The notes: generated by a model not told the origin, from the sequence alone. A stretch of 64,000 nt of DNA from Acarospora socialis (GCA_025617375.2 JAMYGW020000002.1:1054001-1118000); one strand, 5' to 3'; positions 22,987-34,277 are shown, numbered from the stretch's first letter. Numbers and translations: made by a program.

Positions 22987-25486
22987 TCAAGCTACCGACT
23001 TCGGACGACTGTCGACGGTAATGGTGAAAAGCTCGTTGAGAAAGGTCTCACCCTCGGCGATCGTTGCAATCTTACCTCTTCGGTTACCAAGATCTCTGAG
23101 CTCGACGTCTCGTTCGGAGGCACTTTCTATCCCACTCGTTTCGACTTGGAAGTCACGCGTGACGGTTATGCCACCATAAGCTTCAGCAGCGGGAGCGTGC
23201 ACCAAATTCTTTTCGTACGAATTTGGACCCAGCATGTTTTTCAAGCTTGCCCCTCTGCCCGGGAAACGCCACGATCTAGTTATACCTCGAGAAAGAGGAC
23301 TGCGGTTCATGGCGTCTCGAGCAAGGTTAGAAGAGCTGGGGATTGAAAAGCGAGCGGCTGGGTTGTACGGGGAGGACTTGATGTCTAAGAGCGGGCCGAA
23401 CTCGCGATGGACCTCGGAAGCGAAGTTCTCTTGCTCGGCACTGTTGTTACAAACGTTCTGTTGACATTTGAAGAAATTATATGGCGAGAATTTCACCCTT
23501 GCAGTAGGCCTGCTGGTGTGAATGTCGACGAGCTTATGGAATGCGAGGATCTTGGCTGTGCGTGGGCTTTTCCGGTTGTCTAGACTCTGAGATGGAGCGG
23601 TGATAGGGTGGCCGACGAGTCGGGCTTCAAGAAAGAAAGGGTGTTCTATGTATGTGGCGAGTGCCGTAAGACTCTCATAGAATTCTCTGACGAAGATCTG
23701 CTCATTGCCACTGGTGGCACTCCGTTGGTCCCTGAGCCATGTCAGACACGCGGCCATCGTCCAGTCCTCCATATGGCGAAGGAGGGCAAGTTGGCTAGAT
23801 TCGAGGTCGTCGAGCCGCATGGGAATGCTCGGAAGCAGGTTTGTCGCATCTTTGCGGACTAAGATATCGAAGGATCTCAGGACGGAAGGTCGTATGGCGA
23901 AGCATGCAGTATGTACCCCAGGCTCGAGGACGCGGTTTTGCTTGGAGTACTCCCGCATGCCTTCGATATTTGTGAGCAACTCTTCGCGGGTCACTTGCAT
24001 CCTTCGAGCCAACGATTCGGCTATACTCTGAACATCTGCGAAGCGAAATCCAGAAGCTTGTAATCGACCAGCTTCCACTTTGTTTGCTAGACGGACCACG
24101 AACAGGAGTTGACCACGGCCAAAAGAAAATGGCGTCCTTCCCTGCTCAATGTCAGGTGAGGTCTTGTCTTGGCTACTCAACGAAGACAACCTGCCCGTTC
24201 TCTTCAACTCAGTCGTTCCAGTGTTCATAATGTCGTCGTACAAAACCCCCATTTCTTCCAGAGGTTCGTGGATCTGTTCTGCCAGGTCTTGTGCTGCGAC
24301 ACAGAATAGCTCCTTGAAAACCCGAGAGAAGTTTGCATTGATCTCCTTGTGTCCTGCGTCTGTAGATTGTGTTTCGAGATAGATATTTCCCGGTGTGGTG
24401 ATTGCTCGCATATGACTGCGCATGCCAGGTATTAGGTCAACCACGGCCGCCCAGTTACGCGTAGCGCGAAAGATCCATCGAAATGCTTCGTGAGATACAT
24501 TGAAGATATCCTCAAGGGACTCCTCGATATAAGAATTTGTGATTGTCTGACTAGGTAGCGAGCCCTCCGGCTTCACCATTATATTTCCACTATGATCGAA
24601 GGTTGCAGAAGCCAGGACAATCTGCTTGGCCTTATTTGCGTTTCGAAGAACCTGAGAGTGGGCGATAGTAGCGATTGTGAGGAGCAAGATACACGTTGAT
24701 ATGGACAGGACAAGAACGACTACCACCGTTGCACCTCTTGACATGTTGTCGCCGTGCGCTGGATCGAAATCTTTGGTCTTGTAGTCGGTACCAACCGTTC
24801 CAAGCCAGTGCATTCCGGAGATCCCTGCTGATAGGAGCAAAGCACATAATAATCTTTCCCACCAGCTGTTCGTCCATGCCGCTCGAAGGACAAAGAAGAT
24901 TCCAAGTGCTGCAATGCTTGCAATGCATGCAACAATTGCGGAGCCCACAATATACGCAGGATGATAGACACCGGTATAGTTGGCAATTCCGGCCTGAGCA
25001 AGATAGTGCATGCCGCAGATGGCAAATCCGGTCAAAGTTCCAGAAATGACGATACTTATTCTCGACACATTTTCGCTGATGCCGGCAGCGCACAAGGGAA
25101 CGATAAGCGCAAGAATGGGGAGGAAGAAAGAGGCAGCCGTGACGCCGGGATTGTAGACGATCTGAAGTTCGGGTTCGCCATTCTCAAGGACAATCGCACG
25201 ATTCCCGATAAAGTGCATGGACCATATAGCAATGGCACCCATTGTTATGCATGAGGTGAGGAGGAGATACCTGGAGTACATCCGTTAGTGAAACAAGCTA
25301 GATTCTCACTTTCTTTCATCAGGACCCGTACCAGTTGTACCATCCTTTCAGTGACGTTCTTCGATGCAGCAACTCCAGGGTCGTTATTGCGCCAATACAG
25401 CTGATTAGATAGGATAGCACGACGTAACCGGGGTTGAAGCTTCGATGGACAACTCCATCATTTGGAAAGCCGGTGACCATCGTCAT
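22987..25486 (-). CDS. MHYT-domain integral membrane signalling protein
   Basis: Two exons, 25486-25332 and 25270-22987. The 61-nt intron has a GTACGG donor, a CACTAAC branch site and a CTCCAG acceptor; the product is about 812 aa. I start at ATG 25486 (MTMVTG), which puts the first helix at the usual distance; ATG 25582 is an in-frame alternative. Seven hydrophobic helices fill about the first 270 residues. Three of them carry the family's Met-His pairs (SMHFIG, GMHYLA, GMHWLG), which are proposed to bind copper or sense oxygen, CO or NO in bacterial MHYT proteins. The long cytosolic tail has no domain I recognise and ends about 270 bp from the retrotransposon. Fungal homologues are common but functionally unassigned. 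Location: a membrane, probably plasma membrane or vacuole. Confidence 0.88.
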
Positions 25487-27321
25487 TGGGCGCAGAGGGC
25501 TGACAGGAGTGATGTGTGTGTTGAGGTTTCGAAAGAATGATGAGGGGAAGATTGGGCGACACTTGGTCCGTTGCGACTTCACTAGATGGCGGCACCAGTC
25601 ATAACACTCGAACAGAGACAGAACAACCCACAGGAGAGTGATTCAGACAGGTCATGTCAGGGTCTACTTTAGCTGAGATAGACTGTCGGTCACGGAGAAG
25701 GGCCCCGAATTGTCTTGCAGCATCGATACTCCTGCACGACCAGATTTCCAGTGGTTGCGGTCAGAATAATCGCAAACAGCCGGTGGCGAGTTCGGGTCCT
25801 TGGCGAAAGAGAATATGGAATCTGCACTGAGCCATGGAATCGGACCTGAAATCATAGAGAAGGAGTCAATGTTGAAGTGCTAAATCTGCCTGGTTTGAAC
25901 CAGAAGTCAGTTCGGTCATTCGAAGCTTAAAGCCACCAAGCTCCACCACGATGATTAATATCGAAGTCGATTAGGTATAGCTTTGTGTGCTTAAATTGAA
26001 AAGACTACGTCTTTGTGTTACTCTGCGTGCCTCATGCTTGAGTACCATAGTGACCTTGAAGGCAAAGATTAACAAGGTACTGAAGCCGCCTGGGCTTCTG
26101 CGGCCGAGATAGTAGCCTGGACGAGAGAGAGTGAATGGTCTGACGAAACAAGAGGTACAACTGATCTACTTTGGAGACACTCAAGTAGGTAAAACTATAC
26201 AGATAGAAAGTTAGGTATGAAATAGGTATCAATACCTAAGTTGTGGTCGAGTACTCAATGTAACTTCATCCAGGCTGATATACAAGACATACCTTAGCTA
26301 CCTAGTTAGTGCTAGCTCGGGCCGGTCGATCTCCCGTATTCTCGGAACCGAGCGCCCGATCGTCCTGAAGTATCGCCGAACTCTATCACGCTCGGACCAC
26401 ATACACAGTATGTGTAATCTTTTGCCCGGATTGCCGCCATTGCCTCGTCTCATTCGAGTTGTCGGCAGTACCGGTACAGCTGCGATGGGGCAAAACTGCG
26501 TGATCCGCATTCGATTGATGCAGCTTTTCGCTTTGTGGAGGCGAGATTTCGGCTGGTTGCATGAATGGCAAATGGTTCGCTACGTGGTCAAAGGAAGCTG
26601 TGACTTGAGGTAACACGGCATCTCATGCATGGGTAGGTAGAGGCCGCTTTACCTCTCTGCACTACCCCGCAACGATGGTCGTACACGGCACTTCGAGCCT
26701 TTCTTGGGATTGCGAGAGTAAAGGGTCGAAACATCGTACTCGGAAGAATCCAAGGCGGAAAGAGGGCGCCACTCGAGTCGTACGAGACGGCGCAGACGGT
26801 TGGCGACTGCCAACAGCGGATCCTATCTATGATGCCAAGCGAGACAGGCGTCTTCCCTTAAGGCCTAATGAATCTGATCAAGGCTACCTCTCTTGTTGTT
26901 CCCGAGCTCAACAGACCGGATATCGACATACCTATGTTATGCAATCTACCCCAGCTATGGCTTCATGCGTTGCGCTGGAAAGTTGACAGACAGAGGTAGT
27001 TGATCATCGATTAAGACATTGTCATTCCTTAGAGTACCGAACTCTTCTCGAATATGATCATCAATGAAGTGTGATTAATGAAGCTTCAAGTAGCTTCTTA
27101 GCACAAGCCAGCGTTGTGCTTGCCCCTAATATCTGTTACGGTAACGTACGAAATATCGTGCTGCTAACTACGTCACAGCACAAAAGCGATATGTGCGGCT
27201 ACTGTACCTAAATGTCCCATGCCTTGTGGACAAGCGCGATTGGAAACGCACTGTTGGCCTGAATTGCAGTCTTGATCGTGACAAGGGTCCTATACAGTGC
27301 ACATCAACGCTAACCTTCACA
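25487..27321. other. Intergenic, 1.8 kb, shared upstream region of two divergent genes
   Basis: Lies between the MHYT gene (minus) and CIA1 (plus), so it holds both promoters. TAGGTA-type motifs cluster at 26,200-26,310 (TTAGGTATG, ATAGGTATC, AATACCTAAG, TAGCTACCTAG) and near 26,630 (GGTAGGTAGAGG). No coding region is supported; the short frames at 25664-25855 and 26298-26616 show no domain. Confidence 0.55.
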
Positions 27322-28707
27322 ATGTCCACCACCACCAACTCAAACGGGGAGTACGCTTCTTCTAAACCCACCGGTACAATCACTTTATTGTCGCCCCTAA
27401 CACCTCCATCACTAGCCCGCTCCTGGTCTACAGCTCCTCATCCCCATCTACCCATCCTCGCCACTTGCTCCTCTGACAAGACTGTGCGCATCTATTCCCT
27501 AACTTCCTTCACTCTCCTATCTACGATCGCCGGTGGACACAAGCGGAGTGTACGATCATGTGCCTGGAAGCCCGGGGCGAAAGGCGAGTCGGTGCTTGCG
27601 ACCGGAAGCTTCGACGCCAGCGTTGGCATATGGAGGAGGTGGGACAATGGAGAGATGAACCCTAAACCCGTCAAGGCGGAAGAGATCAGTAGCGCGGAGA
27701 ACGAGTTTGATCTGACGAACGGCGTCGACGGCGGTCATTCTCACGAGAATGAGGACGAGGACGACGATGAAGAGTGGCGTTTTGCTGTCGTTCTCGACGG
27801 GCACGAGAGTGAAGTCAAGAGCGTGGCCTGGTCGGCAGGGGGCAACTTCCTAGCGACTTGCAGCAGGGACAAGAGCGTGTGGATATGGGAAGAAATGGAA
27901 GACGATAATTTCGAGACGATTGCGGTATTGCAGGAGCATGAAGGGGATGTCAAGTGCGTGGTGTGGCACCCCGAGGAGGAACTGCTAGCCAGTGCGAGCT
28001 ATGACGATACGATCAGGTTATACAGGGAAGATCTCGATGACTGGACATGTGTCTCAATACTGAAGGGTCATGAGAGTACAGTCTGGTCTGTGGACTTTGA
28101 ACCGGTCAACAACCCTTCGCTTGACGCCTCAGACGAGCCTACGGAGGATGTTGCCGCTTGGCGGAGGATAAGAGAGGCGTCAGGACCACGGCTTATTTCG
28201 TCATCCGACGATCAAACGATCAGAGTCTGGCGGACAAGACCACGGGCCAACGCAGCTATAAACGCCGGACAACCACGAATACCCAGTGTAATAAGGACAG
28301 ACAGTATTGAGGAGCATTGGATACAAGAGTCAGCGCTACCAAGAAGACATGAGAGGGCTATCTACAGTGTCGCGTGGAGCAAGAAGACCGGCAGGGTTGT
28401 GAGCACTGGCGGTGACGGCAAACTTGTTGTTTACGAGGAAAGATGGAAAAACCCAACGAACCAATCATCAGCAACGGAAGGTGATAGATATTCAGGAGAT
28501 ATGGAAGGCATCGAGACCGAGAACGACAAAGACAAGTGTGCCACCGAATGGGTTGTTCTGGCCGAGATTGAGGGAGCCCACGGAGTGTTCGAAATCAATC
28601 ATGTCTGCTGGGCGAGAAGAGCAGATAAGGGCAAGAGGTCGGACCAGGAAGAGGTGATTGTGAGTACAGGAGATGATGGCTTGGTTAGGGTGTGGGCCCT
28701 GGATTAA
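27322..28707 (+). CDS. CIA1: Cytosolic iron-sulfur assembly protein 1 (CIA targeting complex WD40 protein)
   Basis: An intron-free gene of 461 aa folding as a seven-bladed WD40 propeller. In the cytosol it docks Fe-S client proteins in the CIA targeting complex with the MMS19 and CIA2 homologues. Visible blades include HKRSVRSCAW, HESEVKSVAW with LATCSRDKSVWIWE, HEGDVKCVVW with LASASYDDTIRLY, and HESTVWSVDF. These match CIAO1/Cia1 better than other WD40 families, especially the SRDKSVWIW and SYDDTIRLY blade ends. Compared with yeast Cia1 (about 330 aa), fungal-type insertions occur between blades (an acidic loop at about residues 130-155, another at about 375-405). The frame is open upstream to 27193, but I choose ATG 27322 (context CACAATGTC) because similarity begins right after it. 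Confidence 0.9.
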   Translation: MSTTTNSNGEYASSKPTGTITLLSPLTPPSLARSWSTAPHPHLPILATCSSDKTVRIYSLTSFTLLSTIAGGHKRSVRSCAWKPGAKGESVLATGSFDASVGIWRRWDNGEMNPKPVKAEEISSAENEFDLTNGVDGGHSHENEDEDDDEEWRFAVVLDGHESEVKSVAWSAGGNFLATCSRDKSVWIWEEMEDDNFETIAVLQEHEGDVKCVVWHPEEELLASASYDDTIRLYREDLDDWTCVSILKGHESTVWSVDFEPVNNPSLDASDEPTEDVAAWRRIREASGPRLISSSDDQTIRVWRTRPRANAAINAGQPRIPSVIRTDSIEEHWIQESALPRRHERAIYSVAWSKKTGRVVSTGGDGKLVVYEERWKNPTNQSSATEGDRYSGDMEGIETENDKDKCATEWVVLAEIEGAHGVFEINHVCWARRADKGKRSDQEEVIVSTGDDGLVRVWALD

Positions 28708-29177
28708 CCGTGATACGATCGCGATCGACAATCCAAGTGTTTATTCATTGCAATGGTTGCCGGCTTCATGCCACAAACCATTCACACGGTGGCCATTCAC
28801 TTAAGGAGCCACTGGTTATAGGGCCAAGTGAATTATAGAAGAACAGACCATATCAATTTGCAGCGTCCGCACTCTTATGCTTGGAACAAAGACATCTGGC
28901 ACAACCCACTTTAGGCAGCCTCCCACCCACTCGATCCCACTGTGACAAATACTCCTTTACAATAAGCTTTGTTCGAGGATTCCGCATCTCTTTGTTGGCC
29001 AACAAAGCGCATTGCCCGACATCCAGCCCACAAAGCCTCTCCCAACAGCATATATCTCAATTCACAAGCCTGAATAATATCATCAAACGCTCAACATCTC
29101 CAAGAATACCCACAATTCTCTACAGAAGCCACACATAGCACGAAACTCGACCTAACAACTCACTCCTGATAACAACG
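28708..29177. other. Intergenic, about 470 bp
   Basis: CIA1 3' flank and promoter of the small secreted protein gene. Pyrimidine-rich and CAA-rich near the downstream start, as is usual for fungal leaders. No gene supported. Confidence 0.5.
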
Positions 29178-29549
29178 ATGCCGATCAAACTATCCACCCT
29201 CCTCCTCTTTTGCGCTCTCCTCCTCCTTCTCGTCAACGCCGCTCCCTCAAACCAAACAACAGCGTCCGCATCTCCACCCACACCATCACGCACACTCTCA
29301 TCCTCCATCCCCAACTCTAACTACAACTGCACCCAAAGCCCCAACAACACCACAAGACCCCATTGCGGACCCGCCCTCGGCTACGACTCTCTGAAAAAGG
29401 GCGGCGGTCGCGTCGGCGGTTGGGGCCGCAGTCCTGCCGTAGGCGTCGGCGGTGCCACATCCGGAACGGCAGGGCAACGGCAGGCGAGCATGGGTTCTTT
29501 TCTGGCGCTTGGTGGATTGATTCTGACGGGCGGGGCCGTGATGGCTTGA
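29178..29549 (+). CDS. Small secreted or GPI-anchored protein, unknown function
   Basis: 123 aa in one exon. An N-terminal signal peptide is clear: MPIKLST followed by a Leu-rich core and a cut site near VNAAPS at about residue 21. The mature part is Ser/Thr/Asn-rich with several N-glycosylation sequons, then a Gly-rich stretch. The last about 19 residues are hydrophobic (SFLALGGLILTGGAVMA), preceded by small residues, which fits a GPI-anchor signal. Only two cysteines, so it is not a typical Cys-rich effector. I recognise no family; a cell-wall protein is the simplest reading. Confidence 0.6.
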   Translation: MPIKLSTLLLFCALLLLLVNAAPSNQTTASASPPTPSRTLSSSIPNSNYNCTQSPNNTTRPHCGPALGYDSLKKGGGRVGGWGRSPAVGVGGATSGTAGQRQASMGSFLALGGLILTGGAVMA

Positions 29550-30026
29550 GGGTGGTTTGGGAGGAAGGTGGGGTGTCTCCATTGGCTGGGTCGAGGGAAC
29601 TAGGTAGGTCGGTAAGTCGAATTGTGGATGTTTCGGGTTGCGTGTTTGTGGGGGTGTATATATATTGTAGATATTGATGGTATACTTGTCTTGGGGAGCT
29701 GTGCTTCTGTGGAGGATGAGAATATGTCAATTGAACCCACTCATCCCTCGTGACCGCATATTTCACCTTACATGTGGTCCACGCAGGGCTGGCGCCATAG
29801 CGAGGGTGACGTTCGTGAAGCAAAATCATCGATTGAGGGTTCGCTCGTTACAAGAGAAAGACCTTGACCAAGATATGGATCATGGAAGTAGACGACAAAA
29901 GTTGGTAGATGGAATGTATTATCAAGTTGCTGTCAAAGGAGTCACTCCACCAAATATTGTATGCTCACGACAAGCGTCGAGCGGAGATGTATAGGACCAT
30001 GTAGTAGACGGATTCGTAATACACTA
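29550..30026. other. Intergenic, 3' flanks of two convergent genes
   Basis: The secreted-protein gene (plus) and the RhoGAP gene (minus) end toward each other here. A TATATATATTG stretch near 29,655 may serve polyadenylation. Nothing else is seen. Confidence 0.45.
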
Positions 30027-31971
30027 TTAGATCTCTCTGGGGAGAGGTTTTCGTACTATCACCGGCGCCGGAGCTCGTGATGCCTGCTCATCTGGCGCCT
30101 TTTGCGAGGGACTGCTACTCTGGTGGTACGGCTCGGTCCGGGGCTCATCACGTCCTACCATCAAAGCTGACGGAGTTGGATTAGGGTCGACTGCAGGAAT
30201 TTGATACCGATCAGGGATAATCGTAGAATACCGCGGCGGCATTTCCTGCGCCGGCACCGGCCTCCTCCTTACCACAGGGCTAGAACTTCCAGGTGACCCT
30301 ACCTGGTCCGCTGCCGGAGGAACGCAAGGTCGCGGCGGAAGAGGAGGTCTCGAATCCTCGGTATCGCTCAAGTCATTGTCGACGAGGGTGATGCCGAATT
30401 TCTGTACGTGCAGCGCTTCGGTGTCGGAGTTGCGTGTTTGCAACGGACTCGCTGGGTCGTCTTCGAGTGGGTCTTCGTAGTCTTCGGCCGCGGCCGGTAC
30501 GCGTAGAGAGTCTTCGAAAATGGCGTGGTCTAGGTGGCAGAATGGCGCTAGAGTTTCGCGCCAGAGGTATATCGCTTCTTCGAGGACTCGAGAGACGATC
30601 GAGGATATCCTTGCGTCTTCGATGGGGTCAGGCCCGCAGAGGAGAGATGGGGCAACACAGGTTGCTAGGTTATGGGGTGTCATCAGGTTCCAGGCTTGGA
30701 ATTGGGCGACTCGTGATAGCAGTGGAAGGAGATGTTTGGTCAAAATAAGTCTCGAGGTTTCCGTGAGTAGAGACCACTCCGAGTTGATCGACACCAGCTC
30801 TATCAGCCGTCCACGGTCGATGGCTTTGTCCGGGTTACCAAACAGGTCATTTAGCTGTCTGTAGCTCGTCTTGGGAATGATGGGTTGTCTTAGTTCTCGG
30901 TACCACAACTTGATCAGACCTGCCGCAGCGTGTACGCCGTAACCTTCGGTTTGGCTCATACAGTCACTGAGCACTTGTCCCCTTTCAGGCCGGTAGAAGA
31001 TCACCGCTTCATCCTTCTCATGCCACATGATATACTTTTGTCCTCGATCAAAAGCCTCCCGAAGTACTTCAACTGTGATGGCAGCGGGTGGTATTCGAAA
31101 TAACCCTTCGGTTTTGACGTTCTCGTCCATCAGTATGAAACTCGTCGCCTCTCGTAGAACTCTCGGGAGTCTATGACCGCCGTTCGAGGAAAGTGGTAAA
31201 GGCTCTTTGACCGCGAATGCTCGATGTCCGCTAGCGTACGGTGCATATATATCTGGCGAGATGCGGCGGTCACATAGGTACGCTGATGGTGGGATCATGA
31301 GGTCCTCAATGGGCATGTGGAGTGCAAGACCGCTCAATGTAGAAACTGTGTCATGCAAACTGAACATCAGCCAAGACAGTGGCATACAGGCAACCATACC
31401 CATATGACTTACCATGCACAATCTTCTTCCGAAACTTCGGGCTCACAATTGTTGAGAACATCTCCACTAGCATTCGGATCCAGCTCTTCTCGTGTACAAT
31501 GTAAAGCTTCTGTAGTCTCTTCCTCGTCGCCCGCGTGAGGAGATGGTACGCTTGCACGAACCACCCCAGGCTTGGCCTACCCTTCTTGATCGCAGCGACT
31601 CCATCTCCCCCACCTCCAGCGAAGAAGACTATCTCATAACCTTCTCCGCCGATCAACTCCTCTTCGTTCGGTAATCTGGCAAGCACATAGGGTAGTAGCG
31701 TATCATAATCAATCACCTTGGAGTCAGGGAAAGCTGCTGCATTTAAAATAAAGACAGGAAGACCATTCTGTGACGGAAGCGGCGAGCGATAGAGGATATG
31801 GATTGCAAGCCGTTCAAGACTGGTCGAATAATCTTCCGAGGTGTGAGGAGGTGGCACGGAGCTCAAAGATGAACTTCGTAGTCGCTGAGCAATTTGTGAG
31901 CGCATCGAGATGATCGAGATGTTACTTAACCCTACATGACATGGCGTCCAGTCTTTAGCATGTGATAACAT
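30027..31971 (-). CDS. Sec14-like/RhoGAP-domain GTPase-activating protein
   Basis: Exons 31971-31413 and 31345-30027 flank a 67-nt intron (donor GTAAGT, acceptor CACAG), giving 625 aa. An earlier CAG acceptor breaks the frame, so I use the second. The first about 210 residues resemble the CRAL-TRIO/Sec14-like module of human ARHGAP1 and yeast Ecm25. Residues about 245-430 are a RhoGAP domain with the arginine finger in EGLFRIPP (Arg at about 270), and later LIKLWYRELRQP and NLATCVAPSLL. The C-terminal about 190 residues are Pro-rich with PPLPPRP-like SH3 ligands. It should stimulate GTP hydrolysis by a Rho-family GTPase at membranes during polarised growth. The start could instead be the Met at residue 23. 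Confidence 0.85.
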
Positions 31972-32444
31972 ATTTTCCAGGTCGCATGGATTCCTAATTC
32001 TCTACTGCGAGATACTATTACATACCTTCTGGTCAAATTCACTCAATCATATCTGCGAAAAATCAGAATTCAACAATTATGTTAATCATTTTAGCATATG
32101 CAACTTCCAACCCGCAGTGTCTTGACCCTGTAACTCAGCACTCGATGCTGAGACTTCTCAATAATCGACCATAATTGACTGCCTCACGGGAGCCCCAGTA
32201 TATAGACTACAGCACTCATATACAAGGACCTATCACCCCGGAGGTCACCATAATCAGTCACTACGATGAGAAGTTCGATGCAATTTCAAAATCTAATTCT
32301 ATCCAATGCTGGGGTATCCTACAAATTAACAAAAACAAACAAAAACCCAGCTACCAATGCCCCAAAAAAGATACCCAAAACAATGCTAATCTAGAATACA
32401 AAATAGAAATACAAAAACGCATAACAATACAATAAAAATACAGG
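31972..32444. other. Intergenic, about 470 bp
   Basis: RhoGAP promoter and the 3' end of the repeat-protein gene. An A-rich stretch at 32,325-32,440 lies just downstream of the repeat-protein stop and probably holds its polyadenylation signal (AATAAAAA). No gene supported. Confidence 0.5.
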
Positions 32445-34277
32445 CTAAATAAAGTCCCCCTCATACAGCCCCAGCGCCATCTCCTCCGCCAGGATGTGGT
32501 TGACCTCCCGGCGGAGGGCCACGACCTCCGCCAAATACAGACCTCTTGCGAGGTCCGCCTCCCCGTCCTCCGAGGGGTCCTCCTCCTCGCAGTCCGGAAA
32601 CTGCGCGGCTAGGTCCTCGGAGGACGGGGCGGGGAGGTCGGGCTGTGGCGCTGGGGCCGAGGGGGACGCCGACAAGTCCTCCTCTTCTGCCGCTGGTGCG
32701 GCGGCGGCGGCGGCGGCCGGGGCGAAGGGGGTGGCGGGCGCCACGAGCTCCAGTTCCGGATACTCGACGAGGCCCCCCGGGGCAATTGACGACCGGTGGC
32801 CGCCGGGGGGCTTCGCCATGTGGCGCTCGTGGCGCCGCACCCACCCCCGGAGCAGGTCGCCCATGCTCCGGGCCCTCCTGACCGCCCTCGCGGGCGACCC
32901 CACCACCACCGGCGCGAAGTCCCGCACCGCCACCCCCTCCCGGCCACCGGCGGGCGACATCGATCGCCCCCGCCTGTCGTGGCTGGGGTAACGGACCCAG
33001 ACGCTGTCGAGCGACCTGCGGGGAGGTGGCAGGTCGCCCGACAGCGTCATGGGGGTGGACGGGGCAGGTGATGGTGGTGCGGCGGGTGGTGGCGGTGACG
33101 CGGCGGGTGGTGGTGGTGATGCGGGTGGTGGTGGTGGTGGTAATGAGGGTAATGATAGTGTGCTGGCAAGTGCACTCGCGTGATTTGCGTAAGGATATGC
33201 CAGGTCTGGAAGAGATGATGATGAAGCTTTAGCTGAAGTGTAGTCGCTGCCTTTGGAGGTTTTCCGAGTTATGAGGTGTGTGAAGATGCGCGATCGATGC
33301 TCAGCAGGCTGTGGTGCGTCGACTAGGTAAGTGTTCCGATTCGTCTCGTCAGGGGTTGCGTCTGTGTGCAAATCCTCGCTGCGTTTGGGGGTGTTTTGAG
33401 GTGAGAGATGTGTGAATATACGCGACCGGCGTTCAACAGGGTGAGGTACGTCGACGACTAGGCTTGTGTTCTGAGATATTTCGATCGGGGATGCTTCAGC
33501 TTGTGTATCCTCGTTGGCTTCGGAGGTATTTTGAGTCATGAGACGTGTAAAGATACGCGACTGGCGTTCAACAGGGTGAGGTACGTCAACGACTAGGTTT
33601 GTGTCCTGAGATGTTTCAACCGGGGATGCTTCAGCTTGTGTATCCTCGCTAGCTTTGGAGGTTTTTCGAGTCGTGAGACGTGTAAAGATACGCGAGTGAC
33701 GTCCGACAGGGCGAGGAATATCGACTGAGGTTGCGGGTTGAGATGCCTTGATAGGTTTCGCTTCACTTTGCAAATCCTCGCTGTCTTTGGAGGCGTTGCG
33801 AGTTATGAAGCGTGTGAAGAAACGCGATCGACGCCCACTAGGTTGAGGCACGTCGATTGGGTTTGGGGTCTGAGATGTCCCGATAGGTGTCGCGTCGATG
33901 GAGACGGATGTTCCAAACGCTGGCCTCGTAGCTTGAAGGTTGCTACTGTCTTTAGAGGCATTGCGAGTTGTGAAGCGTGTGAAGAGACGCGACCGATGCC
34001 CACTAGGTTGAGGCACGTCGATTGGGTTTGGGGTCTGAGGTGTTCCGATAGGTGTCGCGTCGATGGAGCCGGATGTTCCGAACGCTTGCCTCGTAGGTTG
34101 AAGGTTACCACTTTCTTTAGAGGCATCCCGCGTCTCACTGCCTTGGAGAGCTTTTCGAATGGTCAAACGTTGGAAGACAGGCGTCCGAGCCCCAGCAGGA
34201 CGCGGCAAGCCAACAGGTCGGTTGTTTGGTAGAGGGGAGACTGGACGCTGGGAGTAACAACACCACATAGAAGACAT
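32445..34277 (-). CDS. Repeat protein with seven copies of a basic FTR motif and a Pro/Ala-rich C-terminus
   Basis: One exon, 610 aa, family not recognised. Residues about 24-345 hold seven copies of a motif of the form VPxPxxRxSRIFTRLxTRxxSK, starting near residues 24, 88, 143, 187, 232, 277 and 321. Spacing is about 44-45 residues for the later copies and 55-64 for the first ones. Copies 2 and 3 are nearly identical in DNA, so duplication was recent. Residues about 365-410 are proline runs and about 525-540 an alanine run. Between them lies a part that looks conserved (RRSLDSVWVRYPSHDRR; RRARSMGDLLRGWVRRHERH), with an acidic end. No signal peptide. The basic repeated RSRIFTR units could bind nucleic acid or membranes, or be phosphorylated; I cannot choose. 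Confidence 0.7.
   Translation of the reverse strand: MSSMWCCYSQRPVSPLPNNRPVGLPRPAGARTPVFQRLTIRKALQGSETRDASKESGNLQPTRQAFGTSGSIDATPIGTPQTPNPIDVPQPSGHRSRLFTRFTTRNASKDSSNLQATRPAFGTSVSIDATPIGTSQTPNPIDVPQPSGRRSRFFTRFITRNASKDSEDLQSEAKPIKASQPATSVDIPRPVGRHSRIFTRLTTRKTSKASEDTQAEASPVETSQDTNLVVDVPHPVERQSRIFTRLMTQNTSEANEDTQAEASPIEISQNTSLVVDVPHPVERRSRIFTHLSPQNTPKRSEDLHTDATPDETNRNTYLVDAPQPAEHRSRIFTHLITRKTSKGSDYTSAKASSSSLPDLAYPYANHASALASTLSLPSLPPPPPPASPPPPAASPPPPAAPPSPAPSTPMTLSGDLPPPRRSLDSVWVRYPSHDRRGRSMSPAGGREGVAVRDFAPVVVGSPARAVRRARSMGDLLRGWVRRHERHMAKPPGGHRSSIAPGGLVEYPELELVAPATPFAPAAAAAAAPAAEEEDLSASPSAPAPQPDLPAPSSEDLAAQFPDCEEEDPSEDGEADLARGLYLAEVVALRREVNHILAEEMALGLYEGDFI
33060..33160. repeat. GGT/GCG microsatellite-like tract
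   Basis: About 100 bp of imperfect GGTGGTGGT, GCGGCGGGT units on the plus strand. They encode the proline runs of the repeat protein on the minus strand and are likely to vary in length between strains. Confidence 0.7.

Noticed and set aside
31361-31412. First CAG acceptor (TGTTCAG) for the RhoGAP intron
   Set aside because: It shifts frame; the next acceptor, CACAG at 31346, restores the frame and a family-like junction.
33738-34232. 164-codon plus-strand frame with internal repeats
   Set aside because: Shadow of the repeat-protein gene on the minus strand; its repeats are the complement of the real units.
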